Source: Solwaraspora sp. WMMD791 (GTDB taxonomy: Bacteria > Actinomycetota > Actinomycetes > Mycobacteriales > Micromonosporaceae). Taken from it: 64,000 bases of DNA. This document shows, in pieces, positions 1 to 7,924 of the stretch. The stretch is taken from the NCBI RefSeq assembly GCF_029581195.1, contig NZ_CP120737.1:4751001-4815000 (forward strand). Direction: 5' to 3'. Every line of letters starts with the position of its first letter. The first letter of the stretch is position 1. The notes beneath the pieces were generated by a model. The model was given only the letters and a program-made list of their open reading frames with translations, had not been told where the DNA came from and ran no database searches. A program made the translations under genes and the position numbers.

Positions 1-312
1 CAGCGCCCAGCGGCGGATCGCGTGGCAGACGGCCAGCCACCGGCCGCGCAGGTCGGCCCGGTCGGTGATCTCGGCGTCGCCGGCCTCGGCGGCGTCGGCG
101 AGGGCGTGGTAGCCGTCCACGATGAGCGCGGTGAGCAGGTCGTCGCGGCTCGGGAAGTAGCGGTAGATCGCCGACGAGACCATTCCCATGTCGCGGGCGA
201 CCGCCCGCAGTGACAGGTTCGCGCCGTCGGTGGCGAGCTGGCGGCGGGCGATCGCCTTGATCTCGTTGATCATCTCGGCTCGGGCCCGGGCCCGGATGGA
301 GGCTGCCGGCAT
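1..312 (-). CDS. TetR/AcrR family transcriptional regulator (partial, C-terminus outside window)
   Basis: The first 104 codons of a reverse-strand gene are present and no stop is reached before the window edge. The N-terminal third is a classic TetR helix-turn-helix: a helix ending in EIKAIARRQLA, then LSLRAVARDMGMVSSAIYRYFPSRDDLLTALI, where the AIYRYFPSRDDLL segment is the recognition helix and its conserved flank. The ligand-binding domain starts in the last part and is cut off. The ATG at 310-312 lies beside a set of palindromes shared with the divergent gene at 423, so it probably represses that gene and itself. The ligand cannot be inferred. Confidence 0.85.
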   Translation of the reverse strand, partial: MPAASIRARARAEMINEIKAIARRQLATDGANLSLRAVARDMGMVSSAIYRYFPSRDDLLTALIVDGYHALADAAEAGDAEITDRADLRGRWLAVCHAIRRWAL

Positions 313-335
313 AAAAGCGAGTCTCGCACACAATC

Positions 336-404
336 GAGAGCAGTGCTCTTGACGACGGCTGATCTCGTGAGCGAGCATTACTCTCAAGTGAGAGCGTTGC
401 TCTC
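336..404. promoter_or_regulatory. Cluster of palindromic TetR-type operators in a divergent promoter
   Basis: Three inverted repeats lie between the divergent regulator and epimerase genes. AGAGCAGTGCTCT (337-349) is a perfect 6-1-6 palindrome. CTCTCAAGTGAGAG (381-394) is a perfect 6-2-6 palindrome. AGAGCGTTGCTCT (391-403) is the first motif again with one mismatched pair. The recurring AGAGC/GCTCT half-sites suit a TetR dimer. Assignment to the adjacent regulator is inference from position. Confidence 0.65.
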
Positions 405-422
405 GTTTGAGGGGAGACGTCA

Positions 423-1397
423 ATGCCCGTACACCTGATCCTCGGCGCCGGCATGGTCGGCACGACCACCGCCCGCCACCTCGCGGACCAGGGCGAACAG
501 GTCCGCATCCTCAGCCGGTCCGGCCGCGGCCCGGACCATCCACTGGTGGAGCGGATCGCCGCCGACGCCACCGACGCCGACCGCCTCGCCACCCTCGCCA
601 CCGGTGCCACCGCCATCTACAACTGCCTCAACCCCGCGTACCACCGCTGGCTCACCGACTGGCCCCCGATGGCCGCCGCGCTGCTGACCGCCGCCGAACG
701 CAGCGGCGCCCCGCTGGTCATCGCCGGCTGCCTGTACGGCTACGGCGAGGTCACCGGCCCGATGACCGAACAGACCCCGCTCGCCGCCCGCCACCCCAAA
801 CTGAAGATGCGGGCCGACATGTGGCGTGACGCCCTCGCCGCCCAGCAGGCCGGGCGCATCCGCGCGGTCACCGAGGTACGCGGCAGCGACTATCTGCAGG
901 CCCAGTCGATCTTCACCAACGTGCTCGGCGTACCGCTGCTCGCCGGCCGCCGGGCGTACGTTCCCGCCCCGCTCGACGTGCCGCACACCTGGACCTCGAC
1001 CAACGACATGGCGGCCATGCTGGTCACCGCCGCCACCGACCAGCGGGCCTGGAACCGTGCCTGGCACACCCCCAGTGCGCCGCCGCTGACCATCCGGCAA
1101 CTCGCCACCCGGTTCACCACCGTCGCCGGGGCACCCGCACCGAAACTCACCGCCCTGCCCATGCCGCTGGTGCGGGCCGCCGGGTACATCTCCCCGATGC
1201 TGGGTGAACTGCGGACCACCGCCTACCAGTTCACCCGACCGTTCGTGATGGACTCCACCGCCGCCACCACCGCCTTCGGCCTGCACCACCAGCCGCTCGA
1301 TGCGGCGCTGCGGGAGACCGTCGCGCTGTTCGGGCAGGACCGGGGTGAGGTTCGGACCGGACCGTCGCGTCGTTCGGGCCGGACCGGTGTGAGGTGA
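423..1397 (+). CDS. NAD(P)-dependent epimerase/dehydratase-like (extended SDR) protein
   Basis: The 324-residue protein begins with a Rossmann nucleotide-binding loop, LILGAGMVGTTTARHLADQG (residues 4-23), followed by an ILSRSGRG segment typical of atypical or extended short-chain dehydrogenases. The NCLNPAYHRW region corresponds to the stretch where such proteins contact substrate, and YGYGEVTGP follows the central strands. No signal peptide or membrane segment is seen. It starts about 20 bp after the last TetR-type palindrome and diverges from the regulator, so it is probably the regulated target. The substrate is unknown. The last residues (Arg/Gly/Ser-rich) look non-conserved. Confidence 0.8.
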   Translation: MPVHLILGAGMVGTTTARHLADQGEQVRILSRSGRGPDHPLVERIAADATDADRLATLATGATAIYNCLNPAYHRWLTDWPPMAAALLTAAERSGAPLVIAGCLYGYGEVTGPMTEQTPLAARHPKLKMRADMWRDALAAQQAGRIRAVTEVRGSDYLQAQSIFTNVLGVPLLAGRRAYVPAPLDVPHTWTSTNDMAAMLVTAATDQRAWNRAWHTPSAPPLTIRQLATRFTTVAGAPAPKLTALPMPLVRAAGYISPMLGELRTTAYQFTRPFVMDSTAATTAFGLHHQPLDAALRETVALFGQDRGEVRTGPSRRSGRTGVR

Positions 1398-1437
1398 GCC
1401 GGTGACTCCGGCGCGGACTGCTCTAGGATCGGGCATC

Positions 1438-2682
1438 GTGCGCGTACTTCTCATCGGCGGCGGCGGACGTGAGCACGCCCTCGCGGCGAGCCTCGCCGCC
1501 GACCCCGCCGTCGACCAGCTGATCGCCGCCCCCGGCAACCCCGGCATCGCGGCCGTCGCCGAGCTGCGCCCGGTCGCCGCGACCGACCCGCAGGCGGTCG
1601 CCGCTCTGGCCGTCGAGGTCGGTGCCGACCTGGTGGTCGTCGGCCCGGAGGCGCCGCTGGTCGCCGGGGTCGCCGACGCGGTACGCGCCAAGGGCATCGC
1701 CTGCTTCGGACCGTCCGGCGCCGCCGCCGCACTCGAAGGTTCGAAGACCTTCGCCAAGGACGTGATGGCCGCCGCGGGCGTGCCGACCGCGCGGGCCGCC
1801 ACCTGCCGTACGGCGGACGAGGTGGCCGCCGCCCTCGACGACTTCGGCACCCCGTACGTGGTGAAGAACGACGGGTTGGCCGCCGGCAAGGGTGTCGTGG
1901 TGACCGACGACCGGTCCGCCGCCCTCGCGCACGCCGCCGCCTGCGGGCAGGTCGTCGTCGAGGAGTACCTGGCCGGCCCCGAGGTGTCGCTGTTCGTGGT
2001 GACCGACGGCACGGCCGCGGTGCCGCTGCTGCCGGCCCAGGACTTCAAACGGGTCGGCGACGGCGACACCGGGCCGAACACCGGCGGCATGGGGGCGTAC
2101 GCGCCCCTGCCGTGGGCGCCACCCGGCCTGGTCGACCAGGTGATGGCCGAGGTGGTGCAGCCGACGCTGGCCGAGATGCGCCGGCGCGGCACCCCGTTCG
2201 CCGGTCTGCTGTACGTCGGGCTGGCGATCACCGCCGCCGGACCCCGGGTGATCGAGTTCAACGCCCGGTTCGGCGACCCGGAGACCCAGGTGGTGCTGGC
2301 CCTGCTGGAGTCCCCGCTCGCGGGGCTGCTGTCCGCCGCCGCGACCGGCACGCTCGCCGATCATCCGCCGCTGCGCTGGCGGGACGGGGCAGCGGTGACG
2401 GTGGTCCTCGCCTCGGCCGGCTACCCGGCCAGCGCCCGCACCGGTGACGTGATCATCGGTGCGGAGCAGCCGGGCGTGAGCCACGCCGGTACCGCCCGTA
2501 CCGACGCGGGGGAGCTGGTCTCTGCCGGCGGCCGGGTGCTCGCCGCCACCGGCGTCGGCGCCGACCTGGCCGACGCGCGGGCGGCCGCGTACCGCCTGCT
2601 GGACGGCATCAGCCTGGCCGGGGGGCACTTCCGTCGGGACATCGGACTCGCCGCCGCCGACGGTCGGATCACCCTGCCCTGA
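1438..2682 (+). CDS. purD: Phosphoribosylamine--glycine ligase (GAR synthetase)
   Basis: PurD joins 5-phosphoribosylamine to glycine with ATP, the second step of de novo purine synthesis. The 414-residue product starts VRVLLIGGGGREHALA, the family's N-terminal signature, and contains the ATP-grasp domain (FGPSGAAAALEGSKTFAKDVM, then YVVKNDGLAAGKGVVV) and the NTGGMGAYAP and EFNARFGDPETQ motifs that bind ATP and metal. I chose the GTG at 1438 because the signature begins there; an earlier in-frame GTG at 1402 would only add a non-conserved 12-residue leader. It lies 40 bp after the epimerase gene and apart from the other pur genes. Confidence 0.97.
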   Translation: MRVLLIGGGGREHALAASLAADPAVDQLIAAPGNPGIAAVAELRPVAATDPQAVAALAVEVGADLVVVGPEAPLVAGVADAVRAKGIACFGPSGAAAALEGSKTFAKDVMAAAGVPTARAATCRTADEVAAALDDFGTPYVVKNDGLAAGKGVVVTDDRSAALAHAAACGQVVVEEYLAGPEVSLFVVTDGTAAVPLLPAQDFKRVGDGDTGPNTGGMGAYAPLPWAPPGLVDQVMAEVVQPTLAEMRRRGTPFAGLLYVGLAITAAGPRVIEFNARFGDPETQVVLALLESPLAGLLSAAATGTLADHPPLRWRDGAAVTVVLASAGYPASARTGDVIIGAEQPGVSHAGTARTDAGELVSAGGRVLAATGVGADLADARAAAYRLLDGISLAGGHFRRDIGLAAADGRITLP

Positions 2683-2745
2683 GCCGTACCGTCGGATCAC
2701 CCCGCGCCGAGGCGTACCGGCCGGCCTGGTGGGTACGCCCGCGCC

Positions 2746-3021
2746 ATGTCGACGAGTTACCAGGACGTGCTGGACAGCCTCAACGAGCTGGACTTTCCCG
2801 CCGGCAAGGACCGGATCCTGGCTGAGGCACGCCGGGTCGGCGCCAGCGCCGGGGTGGTACGCGCACTGCGGGGCCTGCCGCCGGTCGAGTACGCCAACCG
2901 GGCCGAGGTCGCCCGGTCGGCGCACATCGACGCCGCCCCCGAACAGGATCCGGCGCAGCGGGCGGCCCGGGCCCGGTTCCGCGACCACCAGCGGGTGGCG
3001 CAGCACCTGCGCCAGCCCTGA
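2746..3021 (+). CDS. DUF2795 domain-containing protein
   Basis: This is a small 91-residue protein. Residues 3-50, with DVLDSLNELDFPAGKDRIL, the ARRVGASAGVVRALRGLPPVEY segment and a following short helix, match the DUF2795 pattern of small actinobacterial proteins of unknown role. The second half is Ala/Arg/Gln-rich and ends basic. It has no signal peptide or cysteines. It follows purD by 63 bp in the same direction, possibly on the same transcript. Confidence 0.75.
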   Translation: MSTSYQDVLDSLNELDFPAGKDRILAEARRVGASAGVVRALRGLPPVEYANRAEVARSAHIDAAPEQDPAQRAARARFRDHQRVAQHLRQP

Positions 3022-3076
3022 AGCCGGGCCCAGCCTGAAGCCGGCCACGCCTGAACCGGCCAGCGGGGTCACCCGT

Positions 3077-4663
3077 TCAGCCGGGGGTACGGGGGCGGGG
3101 CAGGTCGCGGGTGACCACCTTGCCGCTGGCGTTGCGTGGCAGGGCCGGCAGGAACATCACGTACCGAGGGACGGCGTACCGGGCCCGGTAGCGCCGAACG
3201 TACTCCTGGACGGCCTCGGGGTCGAGGGTCTCCCCTGGGTGCAGCACCAGGTAGGCGGCGAGCAGGTGGCCGTACTCCGGATCGGGCAGCCCGGTCACCG
3301 CCGCCTCCCGGACCTGCGGCAGCTGCGCCAGCAGGTCCGCGACGTCGGACGGGAAGACGTTCTCCCCACCGCAGACGACCATGTCGTCGGCCCGACCGCC
3401 GACGAAGAGCAGCCCGTCGGTGTCGACGTGGCCGAGGTCACCGGTGCCGAGCAGGCCGTGCCGGTGGTCGGCGGCGGACGTGCCCTCGCCGGTGTATCCC
3501 TCGAACATCAGCTCGTTGCCGACGTAGATCTGCCCGACCTGGCCGGCGGGTACGGGTTCGCCGGACGCACCGAGCACGGCGAGCCGGGTGCCGCGTGGCG
3601 GCCGGCCGGCCGTGTTGGGTGCCCGCCGCAGATCGGCCGGGGTGGCGATGGCCGCCCACGAGACCTCGGTGGATCCGTACAGGTTGTAGAGGACGTCGCC
3701 GTAGCGGTCCATGAACCGGGTGGCGATCCCGCCGCTGAGCGCGGATCCGCTCACCGCGACCACCTGCAGCCCGGTCGGCCGGTCCGGAGCCGGTACGTCG
3801 TGCAGCAGCCGCTGCAACATCACCGGTACGGCGAACAGCGCCGTGCAGCCGTGCCGGTCGACGGCGGCGAGCGCGGCAGCTGGGTCGAAGCGCCGGTGCA
3901 GCACCACGGTCGCCCGCAACGCGACGGCGATCTGCAGGGCGGCGTACCCCCAGGTGTGGAAGACCGGGGCGGCGATCATGATCCGGTCGCGGGCCCGCAG
4001 CGGGATCCGGTCGATGATGGCGGCGAGCGGCCCGAAGTTGGCGGGCGTGCGTCGCCGGGCACCCTTCGGGGTGCCGGTGGTGCCGGAGGTGAGCACGATG
4101 GTGCGCCCGTCGCGCTCGGGCGGCGCGATGCGGGAGTCGTCGGGTGCGGTGCTCAGAAGTGTGGCGACGCGGGACTCGTCGACCCTGGCCACGTCGGGGC
4201 CGACCGCGAGGGCCTGCTCACCGAACTCACGGTCGTGCAGCAGCACCCGCAGCCGCTGTTCGTCGGCGACCGCGGCGAGCTGCGGCCCGGCCAGCCCGGT
4301 GTGCAGCAGTACGGTGTCCGCGCCGAGCAGCCCGGCGGCGACCATCGCGACCACCAGGTCGGGGTGATTGCGGCAGAGCAGTCCGATCCGGTCGCCTGCG
4401 GTCACGCCGAGGGTGGCACGGAACGCGGTGGCCAGCCGCTCGGCCCGGGCCAGCAGTTCCCGGTAGGTCAACTGCCGGTCGGCGTCGTCGATCAGCGCGA
4501 TCCGGTCGGGGTCGCGGGCGGCTGCCTGGCGCGCTTCGCCGGCGAGGGTGAACCCCCACCGGCGAAGCGCGGCGAGTTGCGCGATGGTCCGGCCCGGCGA
4601 CCCGGGTGTGAGCAGACCCCGCCGGGTCAGCGTGGTGAGGACGAACGGCAGGTCCACTGGCAC
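3077..4663 (-). CDS. AMP-dependent acyl-CoA synthetase/ligase
   Basis: This is an ANL-superfamily adenylating enzyme that probably activates a carboxylic acid to acyl-AMP and then acyl-CoA. The phosphate-binding loop IVLTSGTTGTPKGA, the YGSTEVSW adenine-binding motif, LLGTGDLGHVD (the A7/A8 Asp) and the C-terminal PRNASGKVVTRDL with its catalytic Lys are all present. I place the start at the GTG ending at 4663 (VPVDLPFVLTTLTRRG), because the alternative GTG at 4738 adds 25 Arg/Pro-rich residues with no obvious ribosome site. The acid specificity cannot be read from sequence. An SCP2 lipid-binding gene sits 70 bp upstream on the same strand, which favours fatty-acid or sterol-type substrates. 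Confidence 0.85.
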   Translation of the reverse strand: MPVDLPFVLTTLTRRGLLTPGSPGRTIAQLAALRRWGFTLAGEARQAAARDPDRIALIDDADRQLTYRELLARAERLATAFRATLGVTAGDRIGLLCRNHPDLVVAMVAAGLLGADTVLLHTGLAGPQLAAVADEQRLRVLLHDREFGEQALAVGPDVARVDESRVATLLSTAPDDSRIAPPERDGRTIVLTSGTTGTPKGARRRTPANFGPLAAIIDRIPLRARDRIMIAAPVFHTWGYAALQIAVALRATVVLHRRFDPAAALAAVDRHGCTALFAVPVMLQRLLHDVPAPDRPTGLQVVAVSGSALSGGIATRFMDRYGDVLYNLYGSTEVSWAAIATPADLRRAPNTAGRPPRGTRLAVLGASGEPVPAGQVGQIYVGNELMFEGYTGEGTSAADHRHGLLGTGDLGHVDTDGLLFVGGRADDMVVCGGENVFPSDVADLLAQLPQVREAAVTGLPDPEYGHLLAAYLVLHPGETLDPEAVQEYVRRYRARYAVPRYVMFLPALPRNASGKVVTRDLPRPRTPG

Positions 4664-4807
4664 CCCCAGCTGCGGCGAGACCGGTCCGGCGGGTGGGCGG
4701 CCGCGCCGGTGGGCGAAGCCCCGCCTGACAGGGAACACGTACCGGAGCCGGTTGCGGATCGGTCCGCCGGTGAGCTGGGTGCCGCAGCAGCGAGGGATCC
4801 GGCCTGG

Positions 4808-5260
4808 TCAGCCCTTGGGGATGTCGAAGAGGTTGGGTATCTGGGCGGCCAGCCCGAGGTCACCCTTTGCCTTCAACTTGCCCGTCATGAACATCATCAT
4901 CGGGTTGGCGCTGCCGGAGACGATTTTCAGAAGGTCGACCGCGCCGAGGGTCAGGCTCAGCCGGGGCTCGTGCGCCGGGCTCGGCGACAGCACACAGGTG
5001 CCGTCGGCGACGACGATCTCGTACGTGTCGGTGCCACCGTCCGGCCGGCCGGTGATGTTCCAGTGGATGACGGCGTTGGTGGAGCCGGCCTTCTCCGGGC
5101 GGAACAGCGTGGGCATCCGGTTGAACACCTCGTCGAGGACCTTGCCGCGCAGGTCGCTCTGCATCACCTCGGCGATCTTGGAGTCCGGGGTGGACTTCAC
5201 CAGTTTGGCGAACTCCTTGGCGTCGATGGATGCGAAGGTGGCCGGGTCGAAATCAGACAT
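4808..5260 (-). CDS. SCP2 sterol-binding domain protein
   Basis: The 150-residue protein has the SCP2 fold layout. An N-terminal helical part (residues 1-45) is followed by VIHWNITGRPDGGTDTYEIVVADGTCVLSP and then LSLTLGAVDLLKIVSGSANPMMMFMTGKLKAKGDLGLAAQIPNLF, the conserved C-terminal half in which GKLKxxGDxxLAxxxxxLF is diagnostic. Such domains bind hydrophobic ligands such as sterols or acyl-CoA. It is upstream of, and co-directional with, the acyl-CoA synthetase-like gene, and the two may act on the same lipid. There is no signal peptide. It starts at an ATG preceded by a GGAGGG-type site. Confidence 0.88.
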   Translation of the reverse strand: MSDFDPATFASIDAKEFAKLVKSTPDSKIAEVMQSDLRGKVLDEVFNRMPTLFRPEKAGSTNAVIHWNITGRPDGGTDTYEIVVADGTCVLSPSPAHEPRLSLTLGAVDLLKIVSGSANPMMMFMTGKLKAKGDLGLAAQIPNLFDIPKG

Positions 5261-5321
5261 CGTGTGCCCTCCAGTACGGGACGTCGGACCTAGCCTAGTC
5301 TAGGGTTACGCGCCAGTAGCT

Positions 5322-7289
5322 TCATTGGCGCTGGCCGCGCCACCCCGCTGCCAGCCGCAGCGCGGCACCGACCAGGACGGCCAGCAGCCCGGCGGCGACC
5401 ACCGGGCCGAGCGGCCGACCGGTCACCGGCAGCCCGTTGCCGGCACCGTCGCCCGGCGGCGAATCAGCACCCGGCGGCGGGGTGTCCGCGCCCGGTGGTT
5501 CAGTCACCGGCGGACCTTCGCCGACGTACCGGAACTCCATCGCGTTGGAGCTGCCCGCCGGAGTGCTGACGGTGATCGTCGTCGTTCCGGCGTCGCAGGC
5601 CGGGGTCGGGAACGTCAGCACGTTGGACGCACCGCCGACCGTCACCGAATCCGGACCGATCGACCGCCCACAGATCGTCACCCGGGTCTGACCGGGGACG
5701 AAGTTCGCGCCGCTGACCGTCGCCGTCGTACCGCCGACGGCAGAGCCCTCGCCCGGGTTCACCGAGTCGATCCGGGGCGTACCGGTCGGCTCCGGTGCCG
5801 CGTACCGGAACCCGTCGGGGACGACCAGGTCCGGTCCGGGCATGACCAGGGTCAGGTCGACCACTCCGGGTGCCCCAGGTGGCACGGTGACGTGGATCCC
5901 GCTGGCCTGCCAGCGCAGCGCCAACCTGGTGCCCGGCACGTCGCCGAAGCGGATCTCCGTGGTGGCGGACAGGCCCTCCCCGTCGATCAGGATTCGGGTG
6001 CCACCGCCGGGCGGTGCCACCGCCGGTTCGACGCTGGTCACCTGCGCGACGGCGTACTCGTAGTCGCTGACGTACCGGGTGCCGGCCGGAAACTCGAGCA
6101 CCACGGCGGCCGGGCCCGGCGCGTGCGGTGGCGTCCGTACCTCGACGACGTCAGGTCCGACGACGAGGTCCGTCCCGGCCACGCCGTCGAACGTGACGCG
6201 CCGTACCGCCTCCAGCCCGACCCCGGTGATGCGGACGCTGGCACCGCCGGTCGGCGGCCCGTCGGGCGGAGAGACCGGGGAGAAGTACGAGTCACTGCCG
6301 TCGACCAGGTACGTGTAGGCAGCCTGGGACGAGCCGCCGAGCGAGTAGATCCCGAGCACCGCCGGACCTGGCCGGCCTTCCGGTACGGTGCCCTGCAGGG
6401 TGGTGCCGTCCCGGCTGACGGTCAGGTCGGTGACCAGTTGCCCGTTGAACCGGACCCAGGTGTAGCCGAAGGTGAAGTTGTCGCCGGTCACCGTGAACCG
6501 GTGGCCGCCCGACTGCGGCCCCGCGGCCGGCTCGACGGTGGTGATCTCCGGCGGGACGGGGGTGGTCGGCATGGGAGGACGCTCGCAGGTCGCCGTGGCG
6601 AGGGTCACCGTACCGGCCGCGACGGTGACCGGGCCGCCGGCCGCGTCGCCGGTGATCTCGAAGGCGGCGGTGACCGCGGTCGCCGCCGCGTACGGATCGT
6701 CGAACCGCCCGAGGCGCTCGGTCCGGGTGACGGTGGCGGTCAGCCGTGCCCCGGTCAGCCCGGTCACCGGGACCGGTCGGCCCGCCACCACCGGTGTTCC
6801 GTCGCGGGGCAGGGTGGCCGGCGTGCTGAACAGGGTCAACCCGTCGAGCGTCGTGTCGGCGTACCGGGCGCCGGGTCCGCAGATCACCGATGCCTCGACG
6901 GCGGCCGCCGCCAGCGCCGGTACGCCGAGAATCCTGACGGCGACGTCGTCGACGGCGCTGGACGCGGTCACGTAGTAGGGCCGTCGGGCGACCGTGACCT
7001 CGTCGACGGTGCCGGCGGCGATGACGCCGACGGCGCCGGGCAGGGCGATGTCGACGGCGGTCTCGCTGTCGGTCCCGAGGGTCGGCGGGGCGGTGGTGCT
7101 GCCGACGACCGCATCCGCCGCGAGGACGGTGGTGCCGAGTACGTCGGCGGCGAGGTCGACCGCGAGGCCGACGGCGTGTCCGTCGCCGGGCGCGGCGTCG
7201 ACCGGCCCGGCAATCACCACAGTGGATAGCAGGCCGCCCACAGCGGCCATGGTCAGCAGGGATTTCTTGCGATATCTCGGGGTACCCAC
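5322..7289 (-). CDS. LPXTG-anchored surface protein with four IPT/TIG domains
   Basis: The 655-residue exported protein starts at a GTG (7289) preceded by GAGGA. It has an N-terminal signal peptide (RYRKKS, a hydrophobic stretch, then AGPVDAAPG cleavage). Residues 40-280 form a beta-rich region with a Cys pair. Four IPT/TIG immunoglobulin-like repeats follow, each opening with a pattern like ITTVEPAAGPQSGGHRFTVTG, VSPPDGPPTGGASVRITG, VEPAVAPPGGGTRILIDG or VNPGEGSAVGGTTATVSG. The C-terminus is LPVTG (about residues 620-624), a hydrophobic segment and a WRGQRQ basic tail, a sortase sorting signal. It is therefore probably covalently attached to peptidoglycan and exposed outside. Its ligand is unknown. 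Confidence 0.85.
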   Translation of the reverse strand: MGTPRYRKKSLLTMAAVGGLLSTVVIAGPVDAAPGDGHAVGLAVDLAADVLGTTVLAADAVVGSTTAPPTLGTDSETAVDIALPGAVGVIAAGTVDEVTVARRPYYVTASSAVDDVAVRILGVPALAAAAVEASVICGPGARYADTTLDGLTLFSTPATLPRDGTPVVAGRPVPVTGLTGARLTATVTRTERLGRFDDPYAAATAVTAAFEITGDAAGGPVTVAAGTVTLATATCERPPMPTTPVPPEITTVEPAAGPQSGGHRFTVTGDNFTFGYTWVRFNGQLVTDLTVSRDGTTLQGTVPEGRPGPAVLGIYSLGGSSQAAYTYLVDGSDSYFSPVSPPDGPPTGGASVRITGVGLEAVRRVTFDGVAGTDLVVGPDVVEVRTPPHAPGPAAVVLEFPAGTRYVSDYEYAVAQVTSVEPAVAPPGGGTRILIDGEGLSATTEIRFGDVPGTRLALRWQASGIHVTVPPGAPGVVDLTLVMPGPDLVVPDGFRYAAPEPTGTPRIDSVNPGEGSAVGGTTATVSGANFVPGQTRVTICGRSIGPDSVTVGGASNVLTFPTPACDAGTTTITVSTPAGSSNAMEFRYVGEGPPVTEPPGADTPPPGADSPPGDGAGNGLPVTGRPLGPVVAAGLLAVLVGAALRLAAGWRGQRQ

Positions 7290-7357
7290 GGTTCCTCGTC
7301 TCGAAGCGGGGCGGAAGGGTCCGACCCGACAAGCTGAACGAGGATAAATACGGACAG

Positions 7358-7822
7358 TTACGGAATTGGTGGCGAATAACTCAAAGTGCCGGCAAGGTGC
7401 TGCCCCGCGACACTGTGGAACAGGAAGAACACCGCCGCCGCAAAACCGATGAACGCCCCGCCGAGGACCGCGTACCACGGACCGAGCCGGACCCCGGCGA
7501 CGTCGGCACGGTCCGGATCCGCCGGGTCGTAGACCACGTCCAGCTCGGCCCCGGCAACGAACGACCGTCGGCTCGGCCGACTGCCGGTCGTCACGGCGTC
7601 CTCGCCGGTCAACGTCCGGAACCGCACCACCGGTCGGAACACCGTCCGCCCGGTTGCCCGCCGCTCCACCCGGCTCTGTGTCACCCGGCCGGTCACCCGC
7701 AGACCGAGCGCGGCCACCGCCCGTTCCCGTCGCCAGCGCAGCAGCCCGTACCCCACTGCGGTCACTCCCACCAGCGCCGGCACGACCGCGACCACATAGA
7801 CCCCAGCCCCCATCTGGATCAT
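7358..7822 (-). CDS. DUF3592 domain-containing membrane protein
   Basis: The 154-residue protein has two membrane segments, YVVAVVPALVGVTAVGYGLL near the N-terminus and YAVLGGAFIGFAAAVFFLF near the C-terminus. Between them lies a soluble beta domain with VVRFRTLTGEDAVTTGS and VDVVYDPADPDRADVAG-like elements. This two-TM arrangement and the VxYDPxDP motif are characteristic of DUF3592. The ATG at 7822 is followed by another Met at codon 4, so the start could be 9 bp later. It lies between the surface protein gene and the divergent purB, whose start is about 100 bp away. Confidence 0.75.
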   Translation of the reverse strand: MIQMGAGVYVVAVVPALVGVTAVGYGLLRWRRERAVAALGLRVTGRVTQSRVERRATGRTVFRPVVRFRTLTGEDAVTTGSRPSRRSFVAGAELDVVYDPADPDRADVAGVRLGPWYAVLGGAFIGFAAAVFFLFHSVAGQHLAGTLSYSPPIP

Positions 7823-7924
7823 GAAAGTCAAGGTAGCGGACCTGGCCGTGATCGGCACGGACCCGCCGACCGTGGCCCACCCACCCGTCCGGCCCGGCCC
7901 GGCGGCCGTGACAGACTGCGGTAC

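Noticed and set aside
2729-5293. An 854-codon open frame on the + strand
   Set aside because: It overlaps acyl-CoA synthetase and SCP2 genes on the other strand that have clear motifs; long antisense frames are common in GC-rich DNA and this one is low-complexity.
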